Origin: a virus
Virus record (IMG/VR): IMGVR_UViG_3300028027_000090
Span: 1 to 45,548 of that record
Length of the DNA stretch: 45,548 nucleotides
Direction: 5' to 3' (one strand)
The notes under the pieces are model-generated. The model searched no databases. It was not told the origin of the DNA and saw only the letters and a program-made list of their open reading frames with translations. Shown piece after piece: positions 30,537 through 37,830 of the stretch (positions are counted from its first letter, which is position 1; every line of letters starts with the position of its first letter). Both the position numbers and the translations under genes were made by a program.

Positions 30537-31631
30537 ATGATTGGAGACAAGTTTAATTTTGAAGACGTCTTTTTTAGAGATCTTACCGTTTGCGTTTTGG
30601 ATACTCTAGAAGGACAAATAAAGTGGACCAACCGATTCACTTCGGGCGACATGTTCGTTCAGGTTCCTATATACTATTCTCTTACAGGAGACGAAAGGTT
30701 TCTATTGGACTCTTTTTCTGACGACATCGTTTCGGAAAACAGGTTCATAGAGCTCAATACGGATCTGATACCGAGAGGGCATCTTACTATGACTGGATTC
30801 AACATAAAGTCTGACGAGTTCGCCAACCCAAATGTTTGGCTTAGGATGGTCGTAGAAAATGAGGTCGAGATAAGAAAGGTTCTTTCGAAGGTCAGGGCGG
30901 TGCCGATAACGGTAAACTACGATCTGGAAATAACCCTATCTAGCGAAATCGATACCTTCAAATGTAGCCAGGCGATATTGGACACTCTATGGATCTACAA
31001 GTTCATGTATTTCGAGCACAACTTCATGAACATAGACGCGGTTCTCGTCATGCCAGACTCCAATAGCATAGAGATGAGCAGAGAGAAGAACTTGACGAGC
31101 GACAACAACATCAAATTGAAATGCTCATTCACGGTAGAGACTTACTACCCTGCGTTTAGAAGAGACCGAGTAGTCGCCGAAGGTTATCCAAGAGAATATG
31201 GATCAGGCATGAAAGATTCTAACGGATTTTCGATGACAGGAGGAGTTTCCGACTATTTTGGACAGCCTAATCCAAATGGTATTATCAATCCAGGTTCTAT
31301 CAACGGAGGTACAATTGGTTCGGTCGGAGTGTCGAATATATCAACCAGAGGTGGTGTAGGTGCGAATGGTGGTCCGCCTTGGATAAACGGACCGTTCAAT
31401 CCGAACAATCCATTGCCAGCATATGGCCAGACCGGTAGCTTCAATAGTACCGGATCGGGTACAAACCCTTCGGATCCTTACGGGTCTTTTGGACAAGACG
31501 GATACGCGATCACTCCTAAGAGGACAAGATGGTTCAACAACATACTCAAGTCTAGAGAAAGATCTGGCGGATCCAACACTGATCCGGTGACCGGACAGCA
31601 GAATGTGACGCCGAGAAACCCAAATCAATAA
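30537..31631 (+). CDS. 15: Tail sheath stabiliser / tail terminator (T4 gp15-like) with Gly/Asn/Pro-rich extension
   Basis: 364 residues (T4 gp15: 272). The part to about residue 220 follows T4 gp15: FTSGDMFVQVPIYYS, LIPRGHLTMTGFNI, VPITVNYDLEITL, YFEHNFMNIDAVLVMPDS, and a final strand before YPAF. This protein caps the tube and sheath and joins tail to head. A Gly/Asn/Pro/Ser-rich tail of about 140 residues is added. An upstream ATG at 30498 is in frame but would place the promoter motif inside the gene, and gp15 homologues begin near MIGDKF, so 30537 was chosen. Confidence 0.8.
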   Translation: MIGDKFNFEDVFFRDLTVCVLDTLEGQIKWTNRFTSGDMFVQVPIYYSLTGDERFLLDSFSDDIVSENRFIELNTDLIPRGHLTMTGFNIKSDEFANPNVWLRMVVENEVEIRKVLSKVRAVPITVNYDLEITLSSEIDTFKCSQAILDTLWIYKFMYFEHNFMNIDAVLVMPDSNSIEMSREKNLTSDNNIKLKCSFTVETYYPAFRRDRVVAEGYPREYGSGMKDSNGFSMTGGVSDYFGQPNPNGIINPGSINGGTIGSVGVSNISTRGGVGANGGPPWINGPFNPNNPLPAYGQTGSFNSTGSGTNPSDPYGSFGQDGYAITPKRTRWFNNILKSRERSGGSNTDPVTGQQNVTPRNPNQ

Positions 31632-31657
31632 AAATAGAAAAAAACGGCTTTTTGTAG

Positions 31658-31668
31658 TTAATATATAC
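31658..31668 (+). promoter_or_regulatory. Late-type promoter motif before 31699
   Basis: TTAATATATAC, ending 30 bases before the ATG. Confidence 0.6.
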
Positions 31669-31698
31669 TCTATAAACATAAAAAAAATATTAAAAAAT

Positions 31699-32982
31699 AT
31701 GAAGAATCTTAAACTCGAATTGTTTAACTTTAAGAAAAATCTAGACCTTGGTCAAGAGGAGATTTCTGTAATAGTTGAAGGACATATGAACGCTTGCAAC
31801 GAAGCTTCAGAGAAAGCCATCGTTCAATCATTGAATGAAAGACTAAAGCCTTATACATACGACAAAGACGTAAAGTCTCTATTGGAGTCGCTAAACAATG
31901 ATATGGTGAGCCACGAATTGTTGTATGAGTTGAAAAACCTATACAACGTTCTTAACACAAAGAACAGTGGTGAGCTTTACAGACAACCAATCAATGTGCT
32001 TTTGCAGACTATCAACCTTGAGACAGATCAAGACAGAATGTCTAAAGTTTTGAACGAGCTTGCAGTCTATGACTGGGTTCCAGAAATCAAATTGTTCGTG
32101 CATAATTTGACAAAATCGCCAGAGCAAAGAACTAACTTGCTAAGTGGTGGAAAAGGAGAATCTATCTTCACGATTGTTGAGTCTGTAGAAGACGGACATA
32201 TCGCTTTAGTTAGAGATTCTTGGTTTCTTTTAAGTGAAAACGTAATCGAAAAAACATTGGTTGAAAACCACGTAAAAGACGAAGAGTCTTTGAAATCTTT
32301 GAGAATGTTGGAGACTGCTATGAAATACGCGTCTGTTACAGAAGATAGAGTAAACTTCAGAATTTCTGAGTATTTGACAATCGGATTGTCTGTAGCTAAG
32401 AAAGGAAAAGTATTCATCAACGACGACGAGATGAACGACGAGACTACATTAGAAAGCTTGTTCAATTCTCCAATCGTTCCAATCGTTAACAAAAACTTCT
32501 ACCCAATCTTGCTTGAGGTTTCTAAAAACCTTGACAAATTCGTTGAGCTAGACGTAGTTAAAAGAGTAAACAACTTGATCAACCCATATTTAGAGTGTTT
32601 CGCATTCAACTATAAAAAAGCTACTTTCTTATACAGATGTGATGAAAGATATGGCAACTCATTCTTCAAATACGAATCTGCTTTAGAATTGGTAAACGAA
32701 GTAAGAAACGAGCTTAACTATGACTTGACTTATTTCTTCGAAAACAAATTAGGAAAAGAGTTGGTTGTTAAAAGAAAGCTAGAAGACAAAGAAAGAGAAA
32801 TCACACTTAAATTAGAGGATGTTAACTTTAACATCGAAAAGCTCAAAGGATCTATGAAGATGATTGGAGAGTCTGAAGTGTTGACTACTGCTCTTAAAAA
32901 CCTAGAAAAGAGAAAGACCGTTTTGGATGCAGAATTATATGGTGTAAAAGAGACTCAATACAATGAAAGAGTTAGATCTTAA
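31699..32982 (+). CDS. Large helical, probably structural or core protein (427 aa)
   Basis: Not recognised. Begins MKNLKLELFNFKKNLD (not the tag). Almost all helical, with a C-terminal coiled coil (KLEDKEREITLKLEDVNF... up to TVLDAELYG). It has its own late-type promoter and terminator and its codons are as in the abundant structural genes, so high late expression is likely. Position after gp15 gives no firm role. It could be a head-core, neck or assembly protein. Confidence 0.5.
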   Translation: MKNLKLELFNFKKNLDLGQEEISVIVEGHMNACNEASEKAIVQSLNERLKPYTYDKDVKSLLESLNNDMVSHELLYELKNLYNVLNTKNSGELYRQPINVLLQTINLETDQDRMSKVLNELAVYDWVPEIKLFVHNLTKSPEQRTNLLSGGKGESIFTIVESVEDGHIALVRDSWFLLSENVIEKTLVENHVKDEESLKSLRMLETAMKYASVTEDRVNFRISEYLTIGLSVAKKGKVFINDDEMNDETTLESLFNSPIVPIVNKNFYPILLEVSKNLDKFVELDVVKRVNNLINPYLECFAFNYKKATFLYRCDERYGNSFFKYESALELVNEVRNELNYDLTYFFENKLGKELVVKRKLEDKEREITLKLEDVNFNIEKLKGSMKMIGESEVLTTALKNLEKRKTVLDAELYGVKETQYNERVRS

Positions 32983-33003
32983 TTATATACTTTAATAATA
33001 ATT

Positions 33004-33036
33004 TAAAAAAGACTTCCAATTTGGAGGTCTTTTTTA
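33004..33036 (+). terminator. Terminator after the 427-aa gene
   Basis: AAAAAGACTTCC / GGAGGTCTTTTT stem (one G-T pair) with loop AATTT and T-run. Confidence 0.8.
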
Positions 33037-33090
33037 TTTAATAAACTTTATTGAATTAAACTTTCTAATATTAGAACGAATAGCCATATT

Positions 33091-33103
33091 TTTAATATAT
33101 AGT
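33091..33103 (+). promoter_or_regulatory. Late-type promoter motif before homing gene copy 3
   Basis: TTTAATATATAGT, ending 2 bases before the ATG at 33106. Confidence 0.5.
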
Positions 33104-33105
33104 AT

Positions 33106-34581
33106 ATGATATTAATAGATAAGATAAAATTAGAAACGTTTGGAAACAGAAGATTGAAATATTATTCAGATTTGGGATATGATATATCTGGTGAATATTT
33201 TGAAATAAGAATAGAAGATTTGAATATAGGTTCGAGAAAAATTGTACCAGTTAATTGTGATTATTGTAATAAAGATGTTAATATAACTTATAGAGAATAT
33301 AAAAGAAATATATTACTTGGTAATAAGTATGCCTGTTGTAAATTTTGTGGTTCTAAAAAAGCAAAAGAGACCAATATTAAAAATATTGGTGTTGAAAATC
33401 ACATGATGTTGGATGAGACACAAGAAAAAACTAAAAAGACTAATTTAGAAAGATATGGTGTTGAGTTTTTGCAGCAATCAGATAAAATTAAACAGAGAAG
33501 TAAAATAACCTTGCTTAATAAATGGGGAGTCGACCATATATCAAAATCTGAAAAAATTAGATTAATAACATCAAATATATCAAATGATGTTGATTATTTA
33601 AAATATATTGGTAATAATGAATCTGAATTATTTTGCAATAAATGTAATGAAAAATATAAAATAAAAAATGATAATTACTACCACAGAAATAAATCCAATC
33701 TACCATTATGTACAATATGTTTCCCAATTAGTGAAAACTCATCACTTAAAGAAATTGAATTAAGAAATTATATAAATTCAATCTATGATGGTGAATTAAT
33801 AAGTTCATATAGAGATGGTTTAGAAATTGATATTTTTTTACCAGATTTGAATATAGGATTTGAATTTAATGGACTTTATTGGCATTCTGATAAATTTAAA
33901 GAAAGTGTGTATCATTTGAATAAAACTAATTATTTTAAGGATAAAGGAATTCGAATTATACACATCTGGGAAGATGATTGGGTTTATAAAAATCCAATTA
34001 TAAAATCACAGATATTAAATTTATTAAAAATAAATAGTGAAAAGATATTTGCTAGAAAATGTGTTGTTATGGAGGTTGATGTAAAAACTACAAGAAAATT
34101 TCTAGATGATAATCACATACAAGGAAAATCAAACTCCGTTAAAAAGGTTGGATTATATTATAATGATGAATTAGTTAGTTTAATGACCTTTGATAATTTC
34201 GAGGGTCGTAAGAAAATGGAAGAAGATGGTTGGAATTTATCTAGATTTTGTAATAAATTAAATACTAATGTAATAGGTGGTGCGAGTAAGTTACTAAATT
34301 ATTTCATAAAAAAGTATAATCCATCAAGAATTGTTAGTTATGCAGATAAAGATTGGTCAATTGGTGCTCTATACCAAACATTGGGATTTGAAAATGTGGG
34401 AGGTAATGGACCAGATTATAAATATATAGTTGATGGTAAAAGAGTACATAAATCTAGATATAAGAAATCTAAACTTAATACAGAACTAACAGAATCTAAA
34501 CAAATGGAGTTAAATGGAATTAATAAAATATTTGACTGTGGCAAGACTAAATTTGAACTTTTAAATAATAAATCTCTATAA
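33106..34581 (+). CDS. Homing-endonuclease-like protein, copy 3 (three helical repeats)
   Basis: 491 residues. N-terminal part with C-x-x-C (CDYCNK) and CKFCGS zinc pairs, three repeats (KETNIKNIGVENH, KKTNLERYGVEF, ITLLNKWGVDH), CNKC and CTICF elements, nuclease motifs LEIDIFLP, IGFEFNGLYWHS, IRIIHIWEDDW, and the C-terminal LVSLMTFDNF / VIGGASKLL / YADKDWS domain. The gene is clearly more AT-rich than its neighbours (about 22% GC in one sampled line near 33721), indicating recent transfer. It lies between the 427-aa gene and gp55. Its N-terminus resembles the fragment at 41901. Confidence 0.82.
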   Translation: MILIDKIKLETFGNRRLKYYSDLGYDISGEYFEIRIEDLNIGSRKIVPVNCDYCNKDVNITYREYKRNILLGNKYACCKFCGSKKAKETNIKNIGVENHMMLDETQEKTKKTNLERYGVEFLQQSDKIKQRSKITLLNKWGVDHISKSEKIRLITSNISNDVDYLKYIGNNESELFCNKCNEKYKIKNDNYYHRNKSNLPLCTICFPISENSSLKEIELRNYINSIYDGELISSYRDGLEIDIFLPDLNIGFEFNGLYWHSDKFKESVYHLNKTNYFKDKGIRIIHIWEDDWVYKNPIIKSQILNLLKINSEKIFARKCVVMEVDVKTTRKFLDDNHIQGKSNSVKKVGLYYNDELVSLMTFDNFEGRKKMEEDGWNLSRFCNKLNTNVIGGASKLLNYFIKKYNPSRIVSYADKDWSIGALYQTLGFENVGGNGPDYKYIVDGKRVHKSRYKKSKLNTELTESKQMELNGINKIFDCGKTKFELLNNKSL

Positions 34582-34634
34582 CATGAAAGCATCAAAAAAA
34601 ATCCTTTTGGATTCAAAAAATAAAATGCTTATTA

Positions 34635-35000
34635 ATGTACTTAAACAATAGAGAACTTTACATAGAACTGGTAGTCAGCAAGGCACAGGGAAGACTTACA
34701 AGGCCCGCTCAGCAAATGCTGGAGCTTTTGGCAAAGAAAACAATAAAAAAGATGAGATACTGGTCGAACGACGACAAGATGGACTGCTACCAAAGCGGAC
34801 TTCTATATGTATTCCAAAACTGGTACAACTTCAACGAAGAGAAGTCGGTAAACGCCTTCGCTTACTTCACGGAAATATTCAAGAGAGGCATTGCAAAAGG
34901 CTATAACGACCTCTATAAAAAGAAAGGCGACAACGAGCACCAGATAAGGCTTATCTCTATAGAAGGTAGCAATGACGGGATGGGACTGCATTCTTTATAA
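34635..35000 (+). CDS. 55: Late sigma factor (T4 gp55-like)
   Basis: 121 residues (T4 gp55: 185). YLNNRELYIELVVSK corresponds to the T4 YVNNKELLQAIIDWK start. Then MLELLAKKTIKKMRYWSNDDKMDCYQSGLLYVFQNWYNFNEE with NAFAYFTEIFKRGIAKGYND is the sigma region 2-like core that binds RNA polymerase and the -10 element. The region after residue 105 is short, so the C-terminal clamp-binding tail of T4 gp55 is reduced or absent. It is the likely reader of the TTWATATATAM motif in this window. Confidence 0.8.
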   Translation: MYLNNRELYIELVVSKAQGRLTRPAQQMLELLAKKTIKKMRYWSNDDKMDCYQSGLLYVFQNWYNFNEEKSVNAFAYFTEIFKRGIAKGYNDLYKKKGDNEHQIRLISIEGSNDGMGLHSL

Positions 35001-35002
35001 CT

Positions 35003-35029
35003 AAAAAAGGAGACGCGAGTCTCCTTTTT
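35003..35029. terminator. Bidirectional terminator between gp55 and the candidate RNA
   Basis: Stem GGAGAC/GTCTCC with loop GCGA, A-run on one side and T-run on the other. Confidence 0.9.
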
Positions 35030-35199
35030 CACCTAACCGTATGTTTCTCGACTGTTAGTAGCCGCCCGTTAAGCTTTATACAGGAGAGCTAGCAGCCACC
35101 ATCCTAAGACGTATTTGGACATCATCCTCTTTTTAAGTTGCCACAAAACTAAGTTTTGCCCGATTCTTTTGAGGGAAACCGTAAACCCTTTTCTATTTG
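35003..35199 (-). ncRNA. Candidate small RNA (about 200 nt) with host-type promoter
   Basis: In the 317-base gap 35001-35317 a full Bacteroidota promoter points to the minus strand (35206-35236) and the next minus-strand signal is the terminator at 35003. The transcript would be about 195 nt, is less AT-rich than the surrounding intergenic DNA, contains a CAAAAC-UUA-GUUUUG hairpin (around 35143-35157) and two imperfect copies of a GGYGGCTRCTARC sequence (35088-35100 and 35058-35070). It also holds a tiny ORF after AGAGG, MMSKYVLGWWLLALLYKA, so a mini membrane protein is an alternative. No known RNA family was recognised. Confidence 0.45.
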
Positions 35200-35205
35200 A
35201 CTTCA

Positions 35206-35236
35206 CAAAGATATAGAATATTTATATATTTACAAA
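35206..35236 (-). promoter_or_regulatory. Bacteroidota-type promoter of the candidate RNA
   Basis: Minus strand TTTG (35233-35236), 19 bases, TATCTTTG (35206-35213). Both elements match the consensus exactly. Predicted start near 35199. Confidence 0.7.
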
Positions 35237-35317
35237 TAATACTTCTGCCAAATAAAATATAGAATTCGATAAACTTTTATTATATTCGCGTATAATATCT
35301 ATAACTATTTTAATATT

Positions 35318-35620
35318 ATGAACAAGGTTATTTTGCAGATTTGGGAAGAATCGGAAAGAGGCTGGGGAACAAGGCCTGACGGATGCTCTATGCATATAGA
35401 TCAAAAAGAAAGAGATCGATACATACAGGCTATCTATGACAGCAGAAAGTCTGACACTGCAATACCTCACGAGTATGAAAGGATTGTTGGCACCGGAGTC
35501 GATGCGTTTATAGAAGATTCGCTTTTTTTGCTTGTTCAAAAAGACAGGTCAATTAGGCTTACTCAGTATCAGATGAACAATCTTATGGGAATGGAAGAAA
35601 TTACAATAAACGAAATATGA
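35318..35620 (+). CDS. Hypothetical protein (100 aa)
   Basis: Not recognised. A soluble protein with WEESERGWGTRPDGCSMHID near the N-terminus and GTGVDAFIEDSLFLLVQKDRSIRLTQYQ in the second half. It overlaps the membrane-protein gene by ATGA, so it is coupled to it. Confidence 0.55.
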   Translation: MNKVILQIWEESERGWGTRPDGCSMHIDQKERDRYIQAIYDSRKSDTAIPHEYERIVGTGVDAFIEDSLFLLVQKDRSIRLTQYQMNNLMGMEEITINEI

Positions 35621-35964
35621 TAGAAATATTCTACTCAATGCTTTTCGCGTTTATATTCGCGGAGATATACCACTTCTACAACAGAAAGAGGCTGGACTTG
35701 ATTTTTAAAAACAAGAGCTTAAAAACCATAAGAAAGACAGACATAGCTTTCTACATATCGAAGACGCTTTCTATATTCTGGCCATCGATAGGGCTTATGT
35801 CTAGCTTCTATGAGCTCTTCATGCTGCTGATAGTCATCAATCTTATGAAGTTTGTGCTATACCATATAAACATCAATGCATATAAAGCTTATATCTTGCT
35901 TCTTCCTTTCGCAAACGTGGCTATCTATATATTGATACTTTTTCTAAAATTGTTTACACGCTAA
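35617..35964 (+). CDS. Small integral membrane protein (115 aa)
   Basis: Three to four predicted membrane segments (IEIFYSMLFAFIFAEIYHFY, FYISKTLSIFWPSIGLMS, FYELFMLLIVINLMKFVL, YILLLPFANVAIYILILFL) with a Lys-rich loop after the first. Size and topology would allow a holin, but no lysis gene is adjacent, so this is only one possibility. It overlaps gp4 at the 3' end by 11 bases in convergent orientation. Confidence 0.55.
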   Translation: MIEIFYSMLFAFIFAEIYHFYNRKRLDLIFKNKSLKTIRKTDIAFYISKTLSIFWPSIGLMSSFYELFMLLIVINLMKFVLYHININAYKAYILLLPFANVAIYILILFLKLFTR

Positions 35965-36481
35965 AGTTTTTTAGGTTTTCCTCGGTTATTATGATGAACG
36001 AGAATCCCTTTTTGTTGCACCAGTTTATCATCGTCTCCCATTTTTGCTTGTTCTTGTAAGCCATCTTCAGGTCGTACTCAAAGCTTTTTAGCTTCTTCAT
36101 TCCTTTATCAGGAACCGTAAGCTTGCCTTCTGTAAGTGCTATGACCATCTTGTATTCTTTCATAGGCTTGACCTCGACCACGACTTCTTTCAAGACGCCG
36201 TCTGCTCCTCTCATTCTGTAGAAGAAGTCTGGATAGTATCTATGTGCCTTTATTCTCGAGTCTCCGTTTTCGAAGTGAGTCATCTGATAAGGTATTTCTA
36301 GGCATTCCGCACCCCATTGGAATATTTCTTCTTTAAGATCCAACCAGACCATTATCTTTTGCTCCCACGAGCTTCTGTAATAGACGCCGCCTTGTGCATT
36401 CAGCTTCAGCACTTTGTCTTTGTTGGTCGGTATGAAGTTTCCACCATGGTATTTGCTGTTGTTGGGCTTGGAATTTATCAT
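35954..36481 (-). CDS. 4: Head completion nuclease-like protein (T4 gp4-like)
   Basis: 175 residues (T4 gp4: 150). YRSSWEQKIMVWLDL, ECLEIPYQ, HRYYPDFFYRMR and EVVVEVKP (about 35-107) follow gp4: a TnsA/MvaI-type PD-(D/E)XK core with the PDF and EVKP motifs. T4 gp4 completes the DNA-filled head before tail joining. A promoter motif shared with the opposite gene lies just upstream at 36498. Confidence 0.88.
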   Translation of the reverse strand: MINSKPNNSKYHGGNFIPTNKDKVLKLNAQGGVYYRSSWEQKIMVWLDLKEEIFQWGAECLEIPYQMTHFENGDSRIKAHRYYPDFFYRMRGADGVLKEVVVEVKPMKEYKMVIALTEGKLTVPDKGMKKLKSFEYDLKMAYKNKQKWETMINWCNKKGFSFIIITEENLKNFSV

Positions 36482-36497
36482 GCAGTCGATTCTTTTT

Positions 36498-36511
36498 ATT
36501 TATATATAAAA
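36498..36511. promoter_or_regulatory. Palindromic late-type promoter motif between gp4 and 36527
   Basis: ATTTATATATAAAA reads as a motif on both strands, 16 bases from each ATG (36481 minus, 36527 plus). Confidence 0.5.
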
Positions 36512-36526
36512 GAAAAAACTTTACAT

Positions 36527-37222
36527 ATGGGTGCATTGGAAGAAAGAGTTCGATTGAACCTGCTGGTTTATGGAAACGGGATAGAGGAAAACTTCAAGAA
36601 CAATTCGTTTTTCTTCGCGGAAAAATACTCGAAAAGCGACAAAATGGTCACCTCTAAAGGCACTGCTGATATACAGGCAGGAGGATTCTACTTCCTTCAC
36701 TATCTAGACGACTCGAATTGGATGAAGTATTCCCCGGTATTCGTCGTGGAACAGAGGAATTTTGGAAACCAGATTATAGTGATGGCAGTGAATCTAAACT
36801 TCATACCTTTGGAGATAAGAGCACTGATATTCGACAAATACATAATCGAAGAGTATTTCGAAAAAGATTCTTTTCTGAAAGTAGACTATGTCGGCATGTA
36901 CAAAGAGCTTGTCAGGTTTGGTTTCGAATACGCGCTTATGGAATACAACGCGATACAGATAAAGATGGTTCACAAGATACACATGGAAATGCTGCCTAGA
37001 TTCTTTTTCTCGCAGCATCCCAAGGCGACATACGATCCAAAGAAGCTTATGGCGATATGGCAGAAAAAGCTAGAAACCAAGTCTCAGAGAAACCAAGAGA
37101 TGATGAAGTCTATGATAGACGAATTCTATGACATAAACAACGACATATCAGAGAAATACAAAGTCATGAAAGGCCATATAGATAGGATACAAAAAAGCCT
37201 TAAAAAGTATGGTGGGAAGTAA
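36527..37222 (+). CDS. Conserved phage structural or assembly protein (231 aa)
   Basis: Start MGALEERVRLNL at 36527 after the promoter motif. The frame upstream is a shadow of gp4. The segment ADIQAGGFYFLHYLDDSNWMKYSPVFVV...NLNFIPLEIRALIFDKYI (about 40-105) has the pattern of a family common in T4-like phages (GxxYxFxYxP...LPYYDxFPxV...GLNxHYLP) that is usually virion-associated, although the exact T4 counterpart is unclear. The second half is basic and helical. It is placed between gp4 and the portal, fitting a head or neck role. Confidence 0.5.
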   Translation: MGALEERVRLNLLVYGNGIEENFKNNSFFFAEKYSKSDKMVTSKGTADIQAGGFYFLHYLDDSNWMKYSPVFVVEQRNFGNQIIVMAVNLNFIPLEIRALIFDKYIIEEYFEKDSFLKVDYVGMYKELVRFGFEYALMEYNAIQIKMVHKIHMEMLPRFFFSQHPKATYDPKKLMAIWQKKLETKSQRNQEMMKSMIDEFYDINNDISEKYKVMKGHIDRIQKSLKKYGGK

Positions 37223-37231
37223 AAAAGACAT

Positions 37232-37239
37232 ATCTTTGT
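37232..37239 (+). promoter_or_regulatory. Bacteroidota-type -7 element before 37271
   Basis: TATCTTTG, 31 bases before the ATG. No good TTG element at the right distance upstream, so a weak call. Confidence 0.4.
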
Positions 37240-37270
37240 AGAGTAAAAAAACGAAAAAAACATCTCTTTT

Positions 37271-37717
37271 ATGAAATACTCTACTTACATCTCAGCAGCG
37301 GAAAAACTATCATCTTTCGGACAAAAGCAAAAGGCGATTGATCTTATCGACCATGCAAACGATTTGGAGAGAAAAAAAATAAACAATCTCAAATTCAATA
37401 TACTGGTCGGAGAAGTTAGGCCTTTCAAGAACGCGAAGTTCCATTCTGCCCTTATAGTAAAGGAAAAAGAAGCGAACACGATTATGTGCATCTTTCAATC
37501 AGACACGAACACTCATCGTGTCAATGCTAAGATAAAGCAAGGTGGAGAGATTAGATGGTCGGACGGAAACCTGTTCTTAGATCGCCAATCGGTGAAGTCT
37601 TATGAAAAGCTATTAGGACACCTTACAAACTACAGAAACGACGTTCAGAAGCTTCTTGGCGACATCGATGTAAATCGAGACGACTTGAAAGTCGTAAACA
37701 GAAGCTTCTATATCTAA
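37271..37717 (+). CDS. Hypothetical protein (148 aa)
   Basis: MKYSTYISAAEKLSSFGQKQKA starts like the tag only in MKY and lacks its Phe-Glu. A small alpha/beta protein with LKFNILVGEVRPFKNAKF, SALIVKEKEANTIMCIFQSD and a helical C-terminus. Not recognised. A host-type -7 element is upstream and a terminator follows, so it may be expressed outside the late class. Confidence 0.5.
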   Translation: MKYSTYISAAEKLSSFGQKQKAIDLIDHANDLERKKINNLKFNILVGEVRPFKNAKFHSALIVKEKEANTIMCIFQSDTNTHRVNAKIKQGGEIRWSDGNLFLDRQSVKSYEKLLGHLTNYRNDVQKLLGDIDVNRDDLKVVNRSFYI

Positions 37718-37730
37718 AAAAATATCTAAA

Positions 37731-37759
37731 AAAAGAGTAGCAAACGCTACCCTTTTTTT
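37731..37759. terminator. Terminator after 37271-37717
   Basis: Stem GTAGC/GCTAC extended by AAAAG/CTTTT pairs around a mismatch, loop AAAC, and T-run. Confidence 0.8.
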
Positions 37760-37797
37760 ATGTTCCTAAGATTCTGGCCTCGGAGAGGGGCTCTATA

Positions 37798-37810
37798 TTT
37801 TATATATACC
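37798..37810 (+). promoter_or_regulatory. Late-type promoter motif of the portal gene
   Basis: TTTTATATATACC, ending 20 bases before the ATG at 37831. Confidence 0.6.
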
Positions 37811-37830
37811 TTAAAATTTTAATAATTTTA

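Noticed and set aside
34597-34613. Short hairpin AATCC/GGATT after homing copy 3
   Set aside because: Only five base pairs, with the T-run on the minus strand where no gene ends; not a clear terminator for either neighbour.
36317-36526. N-terminal extension of the 36527 gene
   Set aside because: It lies antisense in gp4 and includes the promoter motif. The ATG at 36527 follows the motif properly.
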